Origin: Pseudonocardiaceae bacterium
Lineage (GTDB): Bacteria; Actinomycetota; Actinomycetes; Mycobacteriales; Pseudonocardiaceae
Assembly: GCA_009377865.1 (NCBI GenBank)
Contig: WHTH01000014.1
Coordinates: forward strand, 1 to 64,000
Reading direction: 5' to 3'
DNA length: 64,000 nt
Both the position numbers and the translations under genes were made by a program. Shown one piece after another: positions 42,576 through 51,083 of the stretch; position 1 is the first letter of the stretch; each line of letters opens with the position of its first letter. Under the pieces are notes generated by a model. That model saw only the letters and a program-made list of their open reading frames with translations, made no database searches and was not told the origin of the DNA.

Positions 42576-43634
42576 GTGACGACCGGCTCTGCGGAACAGC
42601 TCGACACGGAGCGCGTCGATGCGGGCGCCGGTGATTCTCGCGAACCGGATGCTTCACGGCGGCGGCAGGAATGGTGGGTGCCGGTCGTCACCTACTCGGT
42701 CACGCTGTTCGCGCTCGTCACGTTGAACTTCCTGCTGCCGAGGCTGATGCCGGGCGATCCCATCGACTCGCTGTTCGCTTCCGGCTCGCCGAACTATGTA
42801 TACGACGAGCAGACGCGCGCCGCGCTGGCCGCCTACTACGGGCTGGATCAGCCGCTGCTGTCGCAGTACGGCACGTACTTACAGGGCCTGCTGACGGGCG
42901 ACCTCGGTTACTCGATCGCCGGCAACGAGCCCGTCGGCGCACTGATCGCCGGTCAGCTGCCGTGGACGCTGCTGCTGATGGGCACGGCGACGGCGTTGTC
43001 GACGGCGGTCGGCATCCTCGCGGGGGTTCACGGCGGGTGGCGCCGTGGCCGGCCGGTGGACCGCAACATGCTCGTCGCCTTCATCTTCCTGCTGACCATG
43101 CCGGCCTTCCTGCTGGCCGTGCTGGCCGTGTTCGTCTTCGCGGTCACGCTGGGGTGGGTGCCGCTGTCGGGCGCGCAGACCCCGTTCGCCTCGTTCGGCC
43201 CGGTGGCCACGGTCGCCGACATCTCATACCACCTCCTCATGCCGGCCATCGTGCTGGCCATCGGGCTCAGCTCCTACCAGTACCTGCTGACGCGGGCCGG
43301 TGTCGTCGGAGAACTCGGTGCCGACTACCTCGTCCTCGGCCGGGCCAAGGGGCTGACCGAACGCCGGTTGAAGTACCGCTACGGGGCTCGCAACGCCCTG
43401 CTGCCGGTCGTCAGCCAGGCGGCGATGCAGCTCGGAACGGCGGTGACCGGCGCCGTGCTCGTGGAGCGGGTCTTCGCCTATCCGGGCATCGGCAACACGA
43501 TGGTCGAGGCGATTCCGTCGCTGGACTACCCGGTTGTGCAGGGCTGCTTCCTGATGTTCACCGTCCTGGTGCTGTCCGCCAACCTCGTCGCCGACCTGCT
43601 CTACCGGTGGCTGGACCCCAGGACCACGGCATGA
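42576..43634 (+). CDS. ABC transporter permease, DppB/OppB type
   Basis: One of two permeases of a peptide/nickel-type ABC transporter. The 352-residue protein has an N-terminal cytosolic segment, about six membrane spans, LPRLMPGDPIDSL after the first span, and the EAA loop VLGRAKGLTERRLKYRYGARN that docks on the ATPase. GTG 42576 has GGGAGG 5 bases upstream. The stop overlaps the next permease (ATGA). ATPase and binding protein are encoded 3-5 kb away on the opposite strand. Confidence 0.93.
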   Translation: MTTGSAEQLDTERVDAGAGDSREPDASRRRQEWWVPVVTYSVTLFALVTLNFLLPRLMPGDPIDSLFASGSPNYVYDEQTRAALAAYYGLDQPLLSQYGTYLQGLLTGDLGYSIAGNEPVGALIAGQLPWTLLLMGTATALSTAVGILAGVHGGWRRGRPVDRNMLVAFIFLLTMPAFLLAVLAVFVFAVTLGWVPLSGAQTPFASFGPVATVADISYHLLMPAIVLAIGLSSYQYLLTRAGVVGELGADYLVLGRAKGLTERRLKYRYGARNALLPVVSQAAMQLGTAVTGAVLVERVFAYPGIGNTMVEAIPSLDYPVVQGCFLMFTVLVLSANLVADLLYRWLDPRTTA

Positions 43635-44512
43635 CCCGCGCGAGACCTGCGCCAGACCCGCTGGTCAGGGTCGGGCCAGTGAACGCGGTGCTGCGCTCGG
43701 GCATGGCGCTGGCCGGGCTGGCCATCATTGCCGTGCTCATCGGTGTCGCGCTGTTCGCCCCGCTGCTCGCGCCCTACGACCCGACGGTCCCGTCGGGCCC
43801 GTCGCTCGCATCGCCGTCGGCGGCTCACCTGCTGGGCACCAGCGAGATCGGGGCGGACGTCCTCTCGGGACTGATCTGGGGGACCCGGGAATCGCTGCTG
43901 GTGGCGGTCCCTGCCGCCGCACTCGCGGTCACCGTGGGAGCGGTGGTCGGCACCGGCGCCGGCATGCTCGGCGGGCGTGCCGGGCAGGTCACCGCGCGGG
44001 TGCTCGACGGATTCCTCGCGCTGCCCATGCTGCCGCTGATCATCCTGCTCGCCGCCTTCGCCGGGCAGAGTCCGCCGGTGCTGGCCGTGATCGTCGCGCT
44101 GGCGTTGTGGGCGCCGACCGCGCGGATACTGCGCGCCCAGACCCTGACGCTGCGCCAGCGCGGCTTCCTCGCCGTGGCCCGCGGCCTCGGCGGTGGCCGC
44201 GGCTACCTGATGCGCCGCCACCTGGTCCCGGCACTGGCCCCGGTCATCGTGGCCGCGTTCGTGAATGCGACGGCCCTGGCGTTCATGCTGCACGCCTCGC
44301 TGGCGTTCCTGGGCATCGGTGACCCGACCGGCGTCGCCTGGGGAATGATCATCAACCGGGCGCTGGAGCAGTCGGGCATCTACACCGGCGGCGGCTTGAC
44401 CTGGCTGGTGCTGCCCGCCGGTACCGCGATCGCCGTCGCTGTGCTGGGCTTCAGCCTGCTCGGGGTGGGTCTGGAGTCGGCCACGAACCCCCGCTGGCGA
44501 CGGGAGACGTGA
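43631..44512 (+). CDS. ABC transporter permease, DppC/OppC type
   Basis: The partner permease, 293 residues with about six membrane spans. It has FAPLLAPYDPTVP and HLLGTSEIGADVLSGLIWGT at the N-terminus and the EAA loop FLAVARGLGGGRGYLMRRHL. The last 62 bp overlap, tail to tail, the 3' end of the convergent glycosyltransferase gene, which is unusual and suggests close co-evolution of the two transcripts. Confidence 0.93.
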   Translation: MTRARPAPDPLVRVGPVNAVLRSGMALAGLAIIAVLIGVALFAPLLAPYDPTVPSGPSLASPSAAHLLGTSEIGADVLSGLIWGTRESLLVAVPAAALAVTVGAVVGTGAGMLGGRAGQVTARVLDGFLALPMLPLIILLAAFAGQSPPVLAVIVALALWAPTARILRAQTLTLRQRGFLAVARGLGGGRGYLMRRHLVPALAPVIVAAFVNATALAFMLHASLAFLGIGDPTGVAWGMIINRALEQSGIYTGGGLTWLVLPAGTAIAVAVLGFSLLGVGLESATNPRWRRET

Positions 44513-45692
44513 TGCCTACCAGCTCCTCGAGCAGCTCGACGGCCCGCTCCGGGCCCGGCATCTCCCGGATCTCCTGCTGCAGCCGGCGGGCCTGGGTCCG
44601 GTAGCTGCGCCGGGACAGCAGGCCGCGTACCGCGCCGCGGACCGCGGCGGGTGTCGCCTCGGCGTCCCGCAGCACGGTGCCGGCGCCGCACTCGGCGATG
44701 CGGCGTGCGTTGCCGAGCTGGTCGGCCCCTTGCGGCAGCAACAGCGAGGGCAGGCCGTGGGCCAGCGCGGCGAACGTCGTGCCCGAGCCCCCGTGTGCCA
44801 CCACCACGTCGCAATGGGGCAGCAGCAGGGACTGCGGCAGGTAGCGCTGGACGTGCACGTTGCCGGGCTGGGTGCCCAGCTGCGCGGGATCGCGGTCCAG
44901 CCCGACGGTCACCACGACGTTGACCGGTTCGTGCGCCAGCGCCGCCAGGATCGTCTCGAACAGGCCGGGGGTGGTGTTGAACACCGTGCCCAGCGTGACG
45001 TAGACGGTCGGGGCCGGTCCGAGCTCGCCGACCCAGGCGGGCAGCCGGTCCGTCCCGGTCGTGTCGAACAGGACCGGGCGCAGCCGGCGAGCCGCAGCGA
45101 CGTCGGTGATGTGCGGGGACTGCAGGCTGGGCGGGCAGGTGTCGAGGTAGAGCTGGGGGAACAGTCGTGACCAGCCACCCGTGCCCGGCTGTGACCACCG
45201 CGATCGGGGCCACAGCGGCCGCAACAGTTCCCAGGCCGGTTCCCAGAACTCGACCGGCTGCAGCGCGCCGACGCTGTGGGCGGCATAGGGCAGGCCCGCC
45301 GCGGCGGCAGCCAGCGGCGCCCCGAAGTCGACCGGGTCGTGCACCAGCAGCGACGGCGCCCAGTCGCGGATCACCGCTGTCAGGTCGCCGACCTTCGCCG
45401 GGCCCGCCACGCCGGCGAACATGGCCGCGCCGAAACGAGCCTGCTGTGCCTCGTCGTCGGCAGCAGCCTCGTTCCCGGCCGCCGGGTCTTGCTGTGCCAG
45501 CCTGTCCTGCACGTCCAGCGGGCTCAGCCCGGCGGGGAATGCGAGGAAGCCGGCCGGCTCGATGACGTTGCGGCAGAATCGCTCGGCGGTGGCGAAGGCC
45601 ACCTCATGTCCGGCAGCCCGCAGTGCCAGGGCCGCCGGGACCATGGGATGGAAGTGCCCGAAACCCGGCACGCAGCACAGCAGGACACGCAT
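44451..45692 (-). CDS. GT1-family glycosyltransferase (copy A)
   Basis: A 413-residue GT-B enzyme of the macrolide/aglycone glycosyltransferase type. The acceptor domain starts VLLCCVPGFGHFHPMVPAAL, and the nucleotide-sugar domain has YVTLGTVFNTTPG, LPHCDVVVAHGGSGTTF and LPSLLLPQGADQLGNA. The HGGSGT motif binds the sugar-nucleotide diphosphate. It is clearly paralogous to the gene at 51080-52279 and is the last gene of that operon, 15 bp after the binding-protein gene. The 3' end overlaps the DppC-type permease. Confidence 0.9.
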   Translation of the reverse strand: MRVLLCCVPGFGHFHPMVPAALALRAAGHEVAFATAERFCRNVIEPAGFLAFPAGLSPLDVQDRLAQQDPAAGNEAAADDEAQQARFGAAMFAGVAGPAKVGDLTAVIRDWAPSLLVHDPVDFGAPLAAAAAGLPYAAHSVGALQPVEFWEPAWELLRPLWPRSRWSQPGTGGWSRLFPQLYLDTCPPSLQSPHITDVAAARRLRPVLFDTTGTDRLPAWVGELGPAPTVYVTLGTVFNTTPGLFETILAALAHEPVNVVVTVGLDRDPAQLGTQPGNVHVQRYLPQSLLLPHCDVVVAHGGSGTTFAALAHGLPSLLLPQGADQLGNARRIAECGAGTVLRDAEATPAAVRGAVRGLLSRRSYRTQARRLQQEIREMPGPERAVELLEELVGITSPVASGGSWPTPDPPRAG

Positions 45693-45707
45693 TTGCCGTA
45701 GCCGTGC

Positions 45708-47396
45708 TCAGCCCGGCTGCCGGATCTCGAGCCCGGCCTTGCGCCCGGTGATGAAGGCCTGCTTGTTGACCACGTCGACCGGGAACCCGCCAGGTGTGGT
45801 GTACCACTGGTCGAACGCCTCGCGGCGGAAGATGTAGTGCGACGTGCTGTAGTACAGCGGCAGCAGCGGCAGGTCCGTGGCGACGATGCGCTGCATCTCG
45901 GCGATGAGCTCGCGCCGCTGCGGGCCGTCGGGCGTCGCCACCTGGCGCATCGCGAGCTGGTCGAACCGCTGGTTGGTGTACCCGGCGGCACCGGTCGGGG
46001 TCGGCGCCGGGAGTGTCGACGAGTACACCATCCGGAGCTGGTCCGGGTCGGATGTCGGAGGCGTCCCGCCCGGCCCGGGATAGGGCAGGATCGCCAGGTC
46101 GAACTGGCCCATCATCTTGGGACCGAACAGTTGTGGGCCCAGTGGCATGGACCTCGGGGCGACCTGCACGCCGGCGCGCCCGAGGTCTTGTGCCACGAGC
46201 TGGGCGGCCCGCGCGAGCGGGGCGCCGGTCAGCAGCGGCAACGACAGCGGGGCGCCATCAGGCCCGGTGCGCATCCCGTCACCACCGCGCCGGTAGCCCG
46301 CCGCGTCCAGCATGCTGTCGGCCGCGGCCACGTCGTAGGGGTATTGCTCGACGTCGACGTGATAGGGGTGCTCGGGTGGCAGGAAGCCGGGATTGCCGGG
46401 CTGCCCGTTGCGGCCGGTGAGGCGCTCGACGAGGTTGCGCCGGTTGATGGCGCGGGCGCAGGCCTGCCGGAACCGCTGGTCGGCCAGCGCGCCGCCGCGG
46501 CCGAGATTGAAGTACAGCGGGTAGACCATGGCGGCCGGCGCCTCGACGATGCCGAACGCGGAGTCGTTGCGGAACGGCTCGAGCACCTCTGGCCGGGTGC
46601 CGCCGAGCGTCTCCATGTTGCCGCCGGCGTCCACGTCACCGGCGCGCAGCGCGGCCAGCGGGTCGCCCACCGGGATCATCTCGATCCGCTCGACGAACGG
46701 CGTGCCGAGGAAGTAGTCGTCGCGGGCGGTGTAGGCCAGCGGCCGGTCGGGTCCGCCGTAGGAGTCCAGCCGGTAGGCCCCCGAGCCGACGAGCACCTCC
46801 GGGTCCATCGCCCGCGCCGGATCCCCGATCGGCTCCCACACGTGCCTTGGCACGATCGGGACGGCGCCGGCGACGAATTCGCCGAACGTGCCGATGGGCG
46901 CCGCGAGCTGGATCTGGACCGTCCGCTCGCCGGTCGCCCGGGCACCGGCGACCCCGCGCGGTTGGGCTATGACCTGCGGCGGCAGCGTCTTCTGGTTGAA
47001 GTAGCCGAACGTGAAGGCGACGTCGTCGGCGGTCAGCGGCCTACCGTCGGACCAGCGCAGCCCCTCACGCAGCGTGAAGGTGTGGCTCATCCCGTCCTCG
47101 GAACGCTGGTAGTCCGAGGCCAGCCACGGCAACAGCTCGCCAGTCGAGTCCTTCCACAGCAGCGTGTCGTAGAGCAGGCTCATCTGGTAGTAGCCGAGGG
47201 CGGAGGCGTAGCCGAACGGGGACGGGAAGCCCACCGGCCCGCCTGCCATCCGCACCGTCGGCCTGCCTCCGGCGGAGCCGGTGCCCCCGGCGTTGCCAGG
47301 GCCGGTGCCCCCGCCGGAACAGCCGCCCAAGGCCACGGCACCGGCCGTGCCGAACACGCCGGCCAGGAATGTCCTGCGCGCACACTGCGGGGTCAT
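45708..47396 (-). CDS. peptide/nickel-type ABC transporter substrate-binding lipoprotein
   Basis: A 562-residue SBP_bac_5 family protein. The N-terminus carries a Tat-like RRTFLAG, a hydrophobic stretch and the lipobox VALGGC. The mature part shows LLYDTLLWKDSTGELLPWLA, FTLREGLRWSDGRPLTADDV and later domain motifs typical of DppA/OppA. The ligand is not predictable. ATG 47396 overlaps the ATPase gene stop by 4 bp. In this cluster it could import a precursor or recapture a peptide-like product. Confidence 0.92.
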   Translation of the reverse strand: MTPQCARRTFLAGVFGTAGAVALGGCSGGGTGPGNAGGTGSAGGRPTVRMAGGPVGFPSPFGYASALGYYQMSLLYDTLLWKDSTGELLPWLASDYQRSEDGMSHTFTLREGLRWSDGRPLTADDVAFTFGYFNQKTLPPQVIAQPRGVAGARATGERTVQIQLAAPIGTFGEFVAGAVPIVPRHVWEPIGDPARAMDPEVLVGSGAYRLDSYGGPDRPLAYTARDDYFLGTPFVERIEMIPVGDPLAALRAGDVDAGGNMETLGGTRPEVLEPFRNDSAFGIVEAPAAMVYPLYFNLGRGGALADQRFRQACARAINRRNLVERLTGRNGQPGNPGFLPPEHPYHVDVEQYPYDVAAADSMLDAAGYRRGGDGMRTGPDGAPLSLPLLTGAPLARAAQLVAQDLGRAGVQVAPRSMPLGPQLFGPKMMGQFDLAILPYPGPGGTPPTSDPDQLRMVYSSTLPAPTPTGAAGYTNQRFDQLAMRQVATPDGPQRRELIAEMQRIVATDLPLLPLYYSTSHYIFRREAFDQWYTTPGGFPVDVVNKQAFITGRKAGLEIRQPG

Positions 47397-49189
47397 CTGC
47401 AGTTCCTCTCTTCGATGATGGGCGTGCCGGGCTCGGCCGGCGTCCTGGTGGCGAATGCCGGCGCGGCAGCGACCATGCGGCGCGCGGTCAGGCTCTGCGG
47501 CGACAACGACACGAGGTGCGACGGACCCTCCTCCACCGCCCTGCCACCGTCCACTACCAGGATCCGGTCGGTGACCTTGCGCACCAGCGCGATGTCGTGC
47601 GAGACGAGTACCAGGCCGATGCCCAGCTCGACCTGACGTTCCCGCAGCACCACCAGCAGCCGCGCCTGCTCCGATGCGTCGAGCATGCTCGTCGGCTCGT
47701 CTGCCACCAGCAGCTTCGGCCTGGCCAGCAGCGCCCTGGCGAGCGAGACGCGCTGCTGCTGCCCGCCGGAGAGCTCGTGCGCCAGCGCTGCCAGGAAACC
47801 TCCCGATGACGGCAGCCCGACGCTGTTCAGCGCCTCGGCCACCGCCGCCTCCGGCGCCGCGGGCTCCTCGTCACCGGCGAGATCGAGCGCCTCGCGCACG
47901 ATCTCGGCCACCGACATGCGCGGTGACAGCCCGTCGGCGGGGTCCTGCAGCACCAGCTGGATGCGCCGCCGCAGCATCCGGGCGTCGCGGTGCCACGAGG
48001 CCGTCAGCGCGGTGTCCTCGAGGACGACCTCGCCGGCATCCGCCGCGATGTGGCCGGCGATGACCCAGGCCAGTGTGGTCTTGCCGCTGCCGGAGGGACC
48101 CACGATGCCGAGCGACTCACCCTCACGCACGGTCAGCGACACCCCCCGCAGTGCCGGCACCGCGCGGCGGCCCCTGCCGAACGTCTTGTGGATCCCGGTC
48201 GCCGCCAGCAGCGTCTTCAGGCCACCGAAGTGGCAGGCCACCAGCCGGCCCCGGGACGGTTCCAGCAGTGGCCGCTGCTGCTGGCACACCGCCTCGGCCT
48301 GGGTGCAGCGGGGGTGGTAGGCACATCCGGAGGGGATCTCCCGCGGGTCGGGAGGCGTGCCACGGATCGGCCGCAGGTCCTTGGTGGTCGTCATGACCGG
48401 GTACGCGCTGACCAGCGCGGCGCTGTAGGGGTGCGCGGCATCCTCGACGATATCGGCGGTGCGGCCGGCCTCCATGACGACACCGGCGTAGAGCACGAGG
48501 GTGGTCTCGGCGAGCCGGGACGCGTCCGCGAGGTCGTGCGTGATGACGATCAGGCCGAAGCCGCGCTGGACCGCGAGAGCCCCGATGCGGTCGATCAGTT
48601 CCTGCCGCCGGGCCGGGTCGAGTGCGGCGGTGGGTTCGTCGAGGACCAGCAGGTCGGGGTCCAGGGTCAGCGCCATCGCCAGCAGCGCGAGGCGCCGCTG
48701 GCCACCGGAGAGCTGGTGGGGAAAGCGGTCCAGCAGGGCGGGGTCGAGCGCCACCTCGCCGGCCAGCTCCGCCGCCCTGCGCCGCGCCGCGCGCCTGCCC
48801 ATCCCGCGGTGGGTGCGCAGCGGCTCGGCGACCTGCTCGCCGACGGCCACGACGGGATTGAACGGGGTTCCCTGCACGGCGAGCGCCACCGTGTCCCAGC
48901 GCAGCGCGCGCAGCTGCTCCGCCGGCGCGGCCAGCAGTTCCTGGCCGTGGATGCGCACGCTGCCCCGTGCCTGCGGTGGTTGGACGAGCCCGGCCAGGCA
49001 GTGCGCGAGGGTGGTCTTGCCGGCCCCGCTCTCCCCGACGATCGCCAGCGACTCGCCGCCCGCCAGTGTGAAGCTCACGCCTCGGAGCGCCTCGACACCG
49101 CCCTGGTAGCTCACTGCGAGGTCGGTGACCTCCAGCAGCGTGCCCGGTCCGGAGCCGTTGCGGCTCCCTGTCGTGATCTCCACGGTCAT
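47393..49189 (-). CDS. fused DppD-DppF-type ABC ATPase
   Basis: Two nucleotide-binding domains in one 598-residue chain. NBD1 has VGESGAGKTT, LSGGQRRLALLAMA and LVLDEPTAALDP. The oligopeptide-ABC C-terminal Cys motif SGCAYHPRCTQAEAVC sits between the halves. NBD2 has VGPSGSGKTT, LSGGQQQRVSLA and VADEPTSMLD. NBD1 has a shifted Q-loop (VALAVQGTPFNP). ATG 49189 overlaps the VOC gene stop. It powers the two permeases encoded on the plus strand. Confidence 0.93.
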   Translation of the reverse strand: MTVEITTGSRNGSGPGTLLEVTDLAVSYQGGVEALRGVSFTLAGGESLAIVGESGAGKTTLAHCLAGLVQPPQARGSVRIHGQELLAAPAEQLRALRWDTVALAVQGTPFNPVVAVGEQVAEPLRTHRGMGRRAARRRAAELAGEVALDPALLDRFPHQLSGGQRRLALLAMALTLDPDLLVLDEPTAALDPARRQELIDRIGALAVQRGFGLIVITHDLADASRLAETTLVLYAGVVMEAGRTADIVEDAAHPYSAALVSAYPVMTTTKDLRPIRGTPPDPREIPSGCAYHPRCTQAEAVCQQQRPLLEPSRGRLVACHFGGLKTLLAATGIHKTFGRGRRAVPALRGVSLTVREGESLGIVGPSGSGKTTLAWVIAGHIAADAGEVVLEDTALTASWHRDARMLRRRIQLVLQDPADGLSPRMSVAEIVREALDLAGDEEPAAPEAAVAEALNSVGLPSSGGFLAALAHELSGGQQQRVSLARALLARPKLLVADEPTSMLDASEQARLLVVLRERQVELGIGLVLVSHDIALVRKVTDRILVVDGGRAVEEGPSHLVSLSPQSLTARRMVAAAPAFATRTPAEPGTPIIEERNCR

Positions 49190-49665
49190 CCCTCGGCTGT
49201 GCCGGTTGATGCCGGTTGATGCCGGGGCTGGAACAGCTCGATGGTGACCCCGTCGGGGTCGCGAAGGTAGGCGATCCGGGCACCGGCCTGCGGGCCGGCC
49301 GGCACCTCGATCCACCCGCCGCCGGTGACCGGCACCGCCCCGCACGCCTCGGCATGGGCATGGGCCGACGGCAGGTCGTCGACGGCCAGGCAGACGTGCA
49401 CGTTGCCGGGGTGCGCCGTGCCGGTCTCGTAGCCGGCCTCGTCGGGTTCGAGGTACTGCAGCAGCTCCAGGCTCGGCCCGCCCGGCAGCGTCAGCCAGCG
49501 ACGGTCGATGCACACCGAGGGGTAGCCGACCAGCCGGCCGAGTTGCGGCCCGCGGAGCTGCTCGACCGGGCCGGGGGTGACACCGAGCAGCGCGCTCCAG
49601 AACCCCGCCGAGCGCTCGAGGTCGGCGACCGTCAGTCCGATGTGGTGGGTGGCTGCCGGCATCAT
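49186..49665 (-). CDS. VOC (glyoxalase/bleomycin-resistance fold) protein
   Basis: A 159-residue protein of two beta-alpha-beta-beta-beta units. The potential metal ligands are HHIGLTVADLERS (His), LELLQYLEP (Glu), NVHVCLAVDDL (His) and GVTIELFQP (Glu). The family includes isomerases, dioxygenases and drug-binding resistance proteins. ATG 49665 overlaps the aminotransferase stop, and its own stop overlaps the ATPase start. The last residues are encoded by 10-bp direct repeats. A self-resistance or tailoring role is possible. Confidence 0.85.
   Translation of the reverse strand: MMPAATHHIGLTVADLERSAGFWSALLGVTPGPVEQLRGPQLGRLVGYPSVCIDRRWLTLPGGPSLELLQYLEPDEAGYETGTAHPGNVHVCLAVDDLPSAHAHAEACGAVPVTGGGWIEVPAGPQAGARIAYLRDPDGVTIELFQPRHQPASTGTAEG
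49199..49225 (-). repeat. 10-bp direct repeats in the VOC gene 3' end
   Basis: GCCGGTTGAT is repeated twice from 49201 and followed by a partial third copy (GCCGG). Because 10 is not a multiple of three, gain or loss of a unit would change the C-terminal frame of the VOC protein and its overlap with the ATPase gene. Confidence 0.6.
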
Positions 49666-51083
49666 CGGAGCCCCCCGGTGCCGATGTCGAAATCGCGCTC
49701 CACCTCGGTGAGTGCGTCGTCGAGCAGCTCCATCGCGCGCAGCGCCAGCCGCTGGGAGATGACCAGCGGCGGGGACAGCCGCAGCACCGGCCCCGGGCTG
49801 GCGGTGAGCACACCGCGACGCGCCAGCGCCACCATCAGCGCGCGGGGCACCGTGGCCGGCGGCCGCTCCCTGGTCTCCCGGTCGGTGACCAGCTCCACGC
49901 CCAGCAGCAGGCCGGCGCCACGCACGTCGCCGATGATCGGGTGGCGAGCCTGCAACTCCTGCAGCGCGGACAGCATCAGCTCGCCGGTCCGGCGGACACC
50001 CGCCAGGATCGTCCCGTCCGCCAGCATCCCCAGCGTGGCCGCGCCGGCAGTGCAGGCCAGGCTGCCGCTGGCGAAGGTGGAGGCACCCGCGCCCGGTTTC
50101 CCGAAGTGGCCGGCGTCGAGCACCTCCCGCCGGCTGGCGAGCAGCGACAGCGGGTAGCCCGAGCCGAGGCCCTTGCCGGCCACCAGCACGTCGGGCAGCA
50201 CCCCCGACTGCTCGAAGGCCCACATCGAACCGGTGCGGCCGGCGCCGGTGAGGACCTCGTCGAAGATGAGCAGCGCACCGGTCCGGTCGCAGAACTCCCG
50301 GAGGTGGGCGAGGAACTCTGGCGGTTGCGGGATCACCCCACCGACGCCCTGCACCGGCTCGATGATCACTGCCGCGAGCCGGCCCTCGCCGGACTCCGCA
50401 TAGACGCGGTCGATGGCGCGGGCACAATCGAGCCGGCAGGTGTCTTGGGTTATCTTACCGCAGCTCCCGACCGGGCAGCGGTACGGGTAGGCGTTCGGGC
50501 TGCGGATGGCGCCGGGGGGGAACGGGCCGTAACCCTGCTTGAGCGGAGATGCGCCCGACAGCGCCATGGTCGCCAGGGTACGGCCGTGCCAGGCCCGGTC
50601 GAAGCAGACGACCTCGTAGCCGCCGGTGTAGGACTTCGCCAGCCGGATCGCCGCCTCCACCGCCTCGGCTCCCGTGGTGTACATCTGGAATGTCTGCAGG
50701 CTGGGCGGCAGCGTGGCGGCGAGCGCTTCGAAGAAGGCCGGCCGCGCCGGGGTGACGAAGTCGAAGAAGTGCATCAGGCGGCCCAGCTCCTGCTGCAGGG
50801 CGGCCACGACCGGTGCGGGGGCGTGGCCGAGGTTGGTCACCACGACGCCCGAGCACAGGTCGATGTAGACGTTGCCGTCGACGTCGCGGATCAGCGCGCC
50901 GTGGCCGTCCTCGGGCACGACGCGCAGCAGCTGCGCCGGCGGCGAGGAGTTGGAGGCGTGGTGGCGGGCGTCGCGGTCAGCCAACTCGAGCGAGCGGGGG
51001 CCGGGGACCTCGGTGCGAAGCTGCGGCACGCTTCCCTCGTCGAGGTCGCCGAGCGCGCCGTGGTGGCCGACCTGCGCCGTCAT
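49662..51083 (-). CDS. class-III PLP-dependent aminotransferase
   Basis: A 473-residue fold-type-I transaminase. It has MYTTGAEAVEAAIRLAKSYT, WHGRTLATMALSG, LIFDEVLTGAGRTG with the PLP-pairing Asp, and VAGKGLGSGYPLS with the Schiff-base Lys. A Cys-containing insert (YRCPVGSCGKITQDTCRLDC) follows residue 200. It probably moves an amino group onto a terminal aldehyde or keto group of a building block. It overlaps the neighbouring genes by 4 bp on both sides. Confidence 0.92.
   Translation of the reverse strand: MTAQVGHHGALGDLDEGSVPQLRTEVPGPRSLELADRDARHHASNSSPPAQLLRVVPEDGHGALIRDVDGNVYIDLCSGVVVTNLGHAPAPVVAALQQELGRLMHFFDFVTPARPAFFEALAATLPPSLQTFQMYTTGAEAVEAAIRLAKSYTGGYEVVCFDRAWHGRTLATMALSGASPLKQGYGPFPPGAIRSPNAYPYRCPVGSCGKITQDTCRLDCARAIDRVYAESGEGRLAAVIIEPVQGVGGVIPQPPEFLAHLREFCDRTGALLIFDEVLTGAGRTGSMWAFEQSGVLPDVLVAGKGLGSGYPLSLLASRREVLDAGHFGKPGAGASTFASGSLACTAGAATLGMLADGTILAGVRRTGELMLSALQELQARHPIIGDVRGAGLLLGVELVTDRETRERPPATVPRALMVALARRGVLTASPGPVLRLSPPLVISQRLALRAMELLDDALTEVERDFDIGTGGLR

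Noticed and set aside
49190-49813. Upstream extension of the ABC ATPase frame
   Set aside because: It overlaps the VOC gene in another frame; ATG 49189 directly precedes the conserved ATPase start and overlaps the VOC stop.
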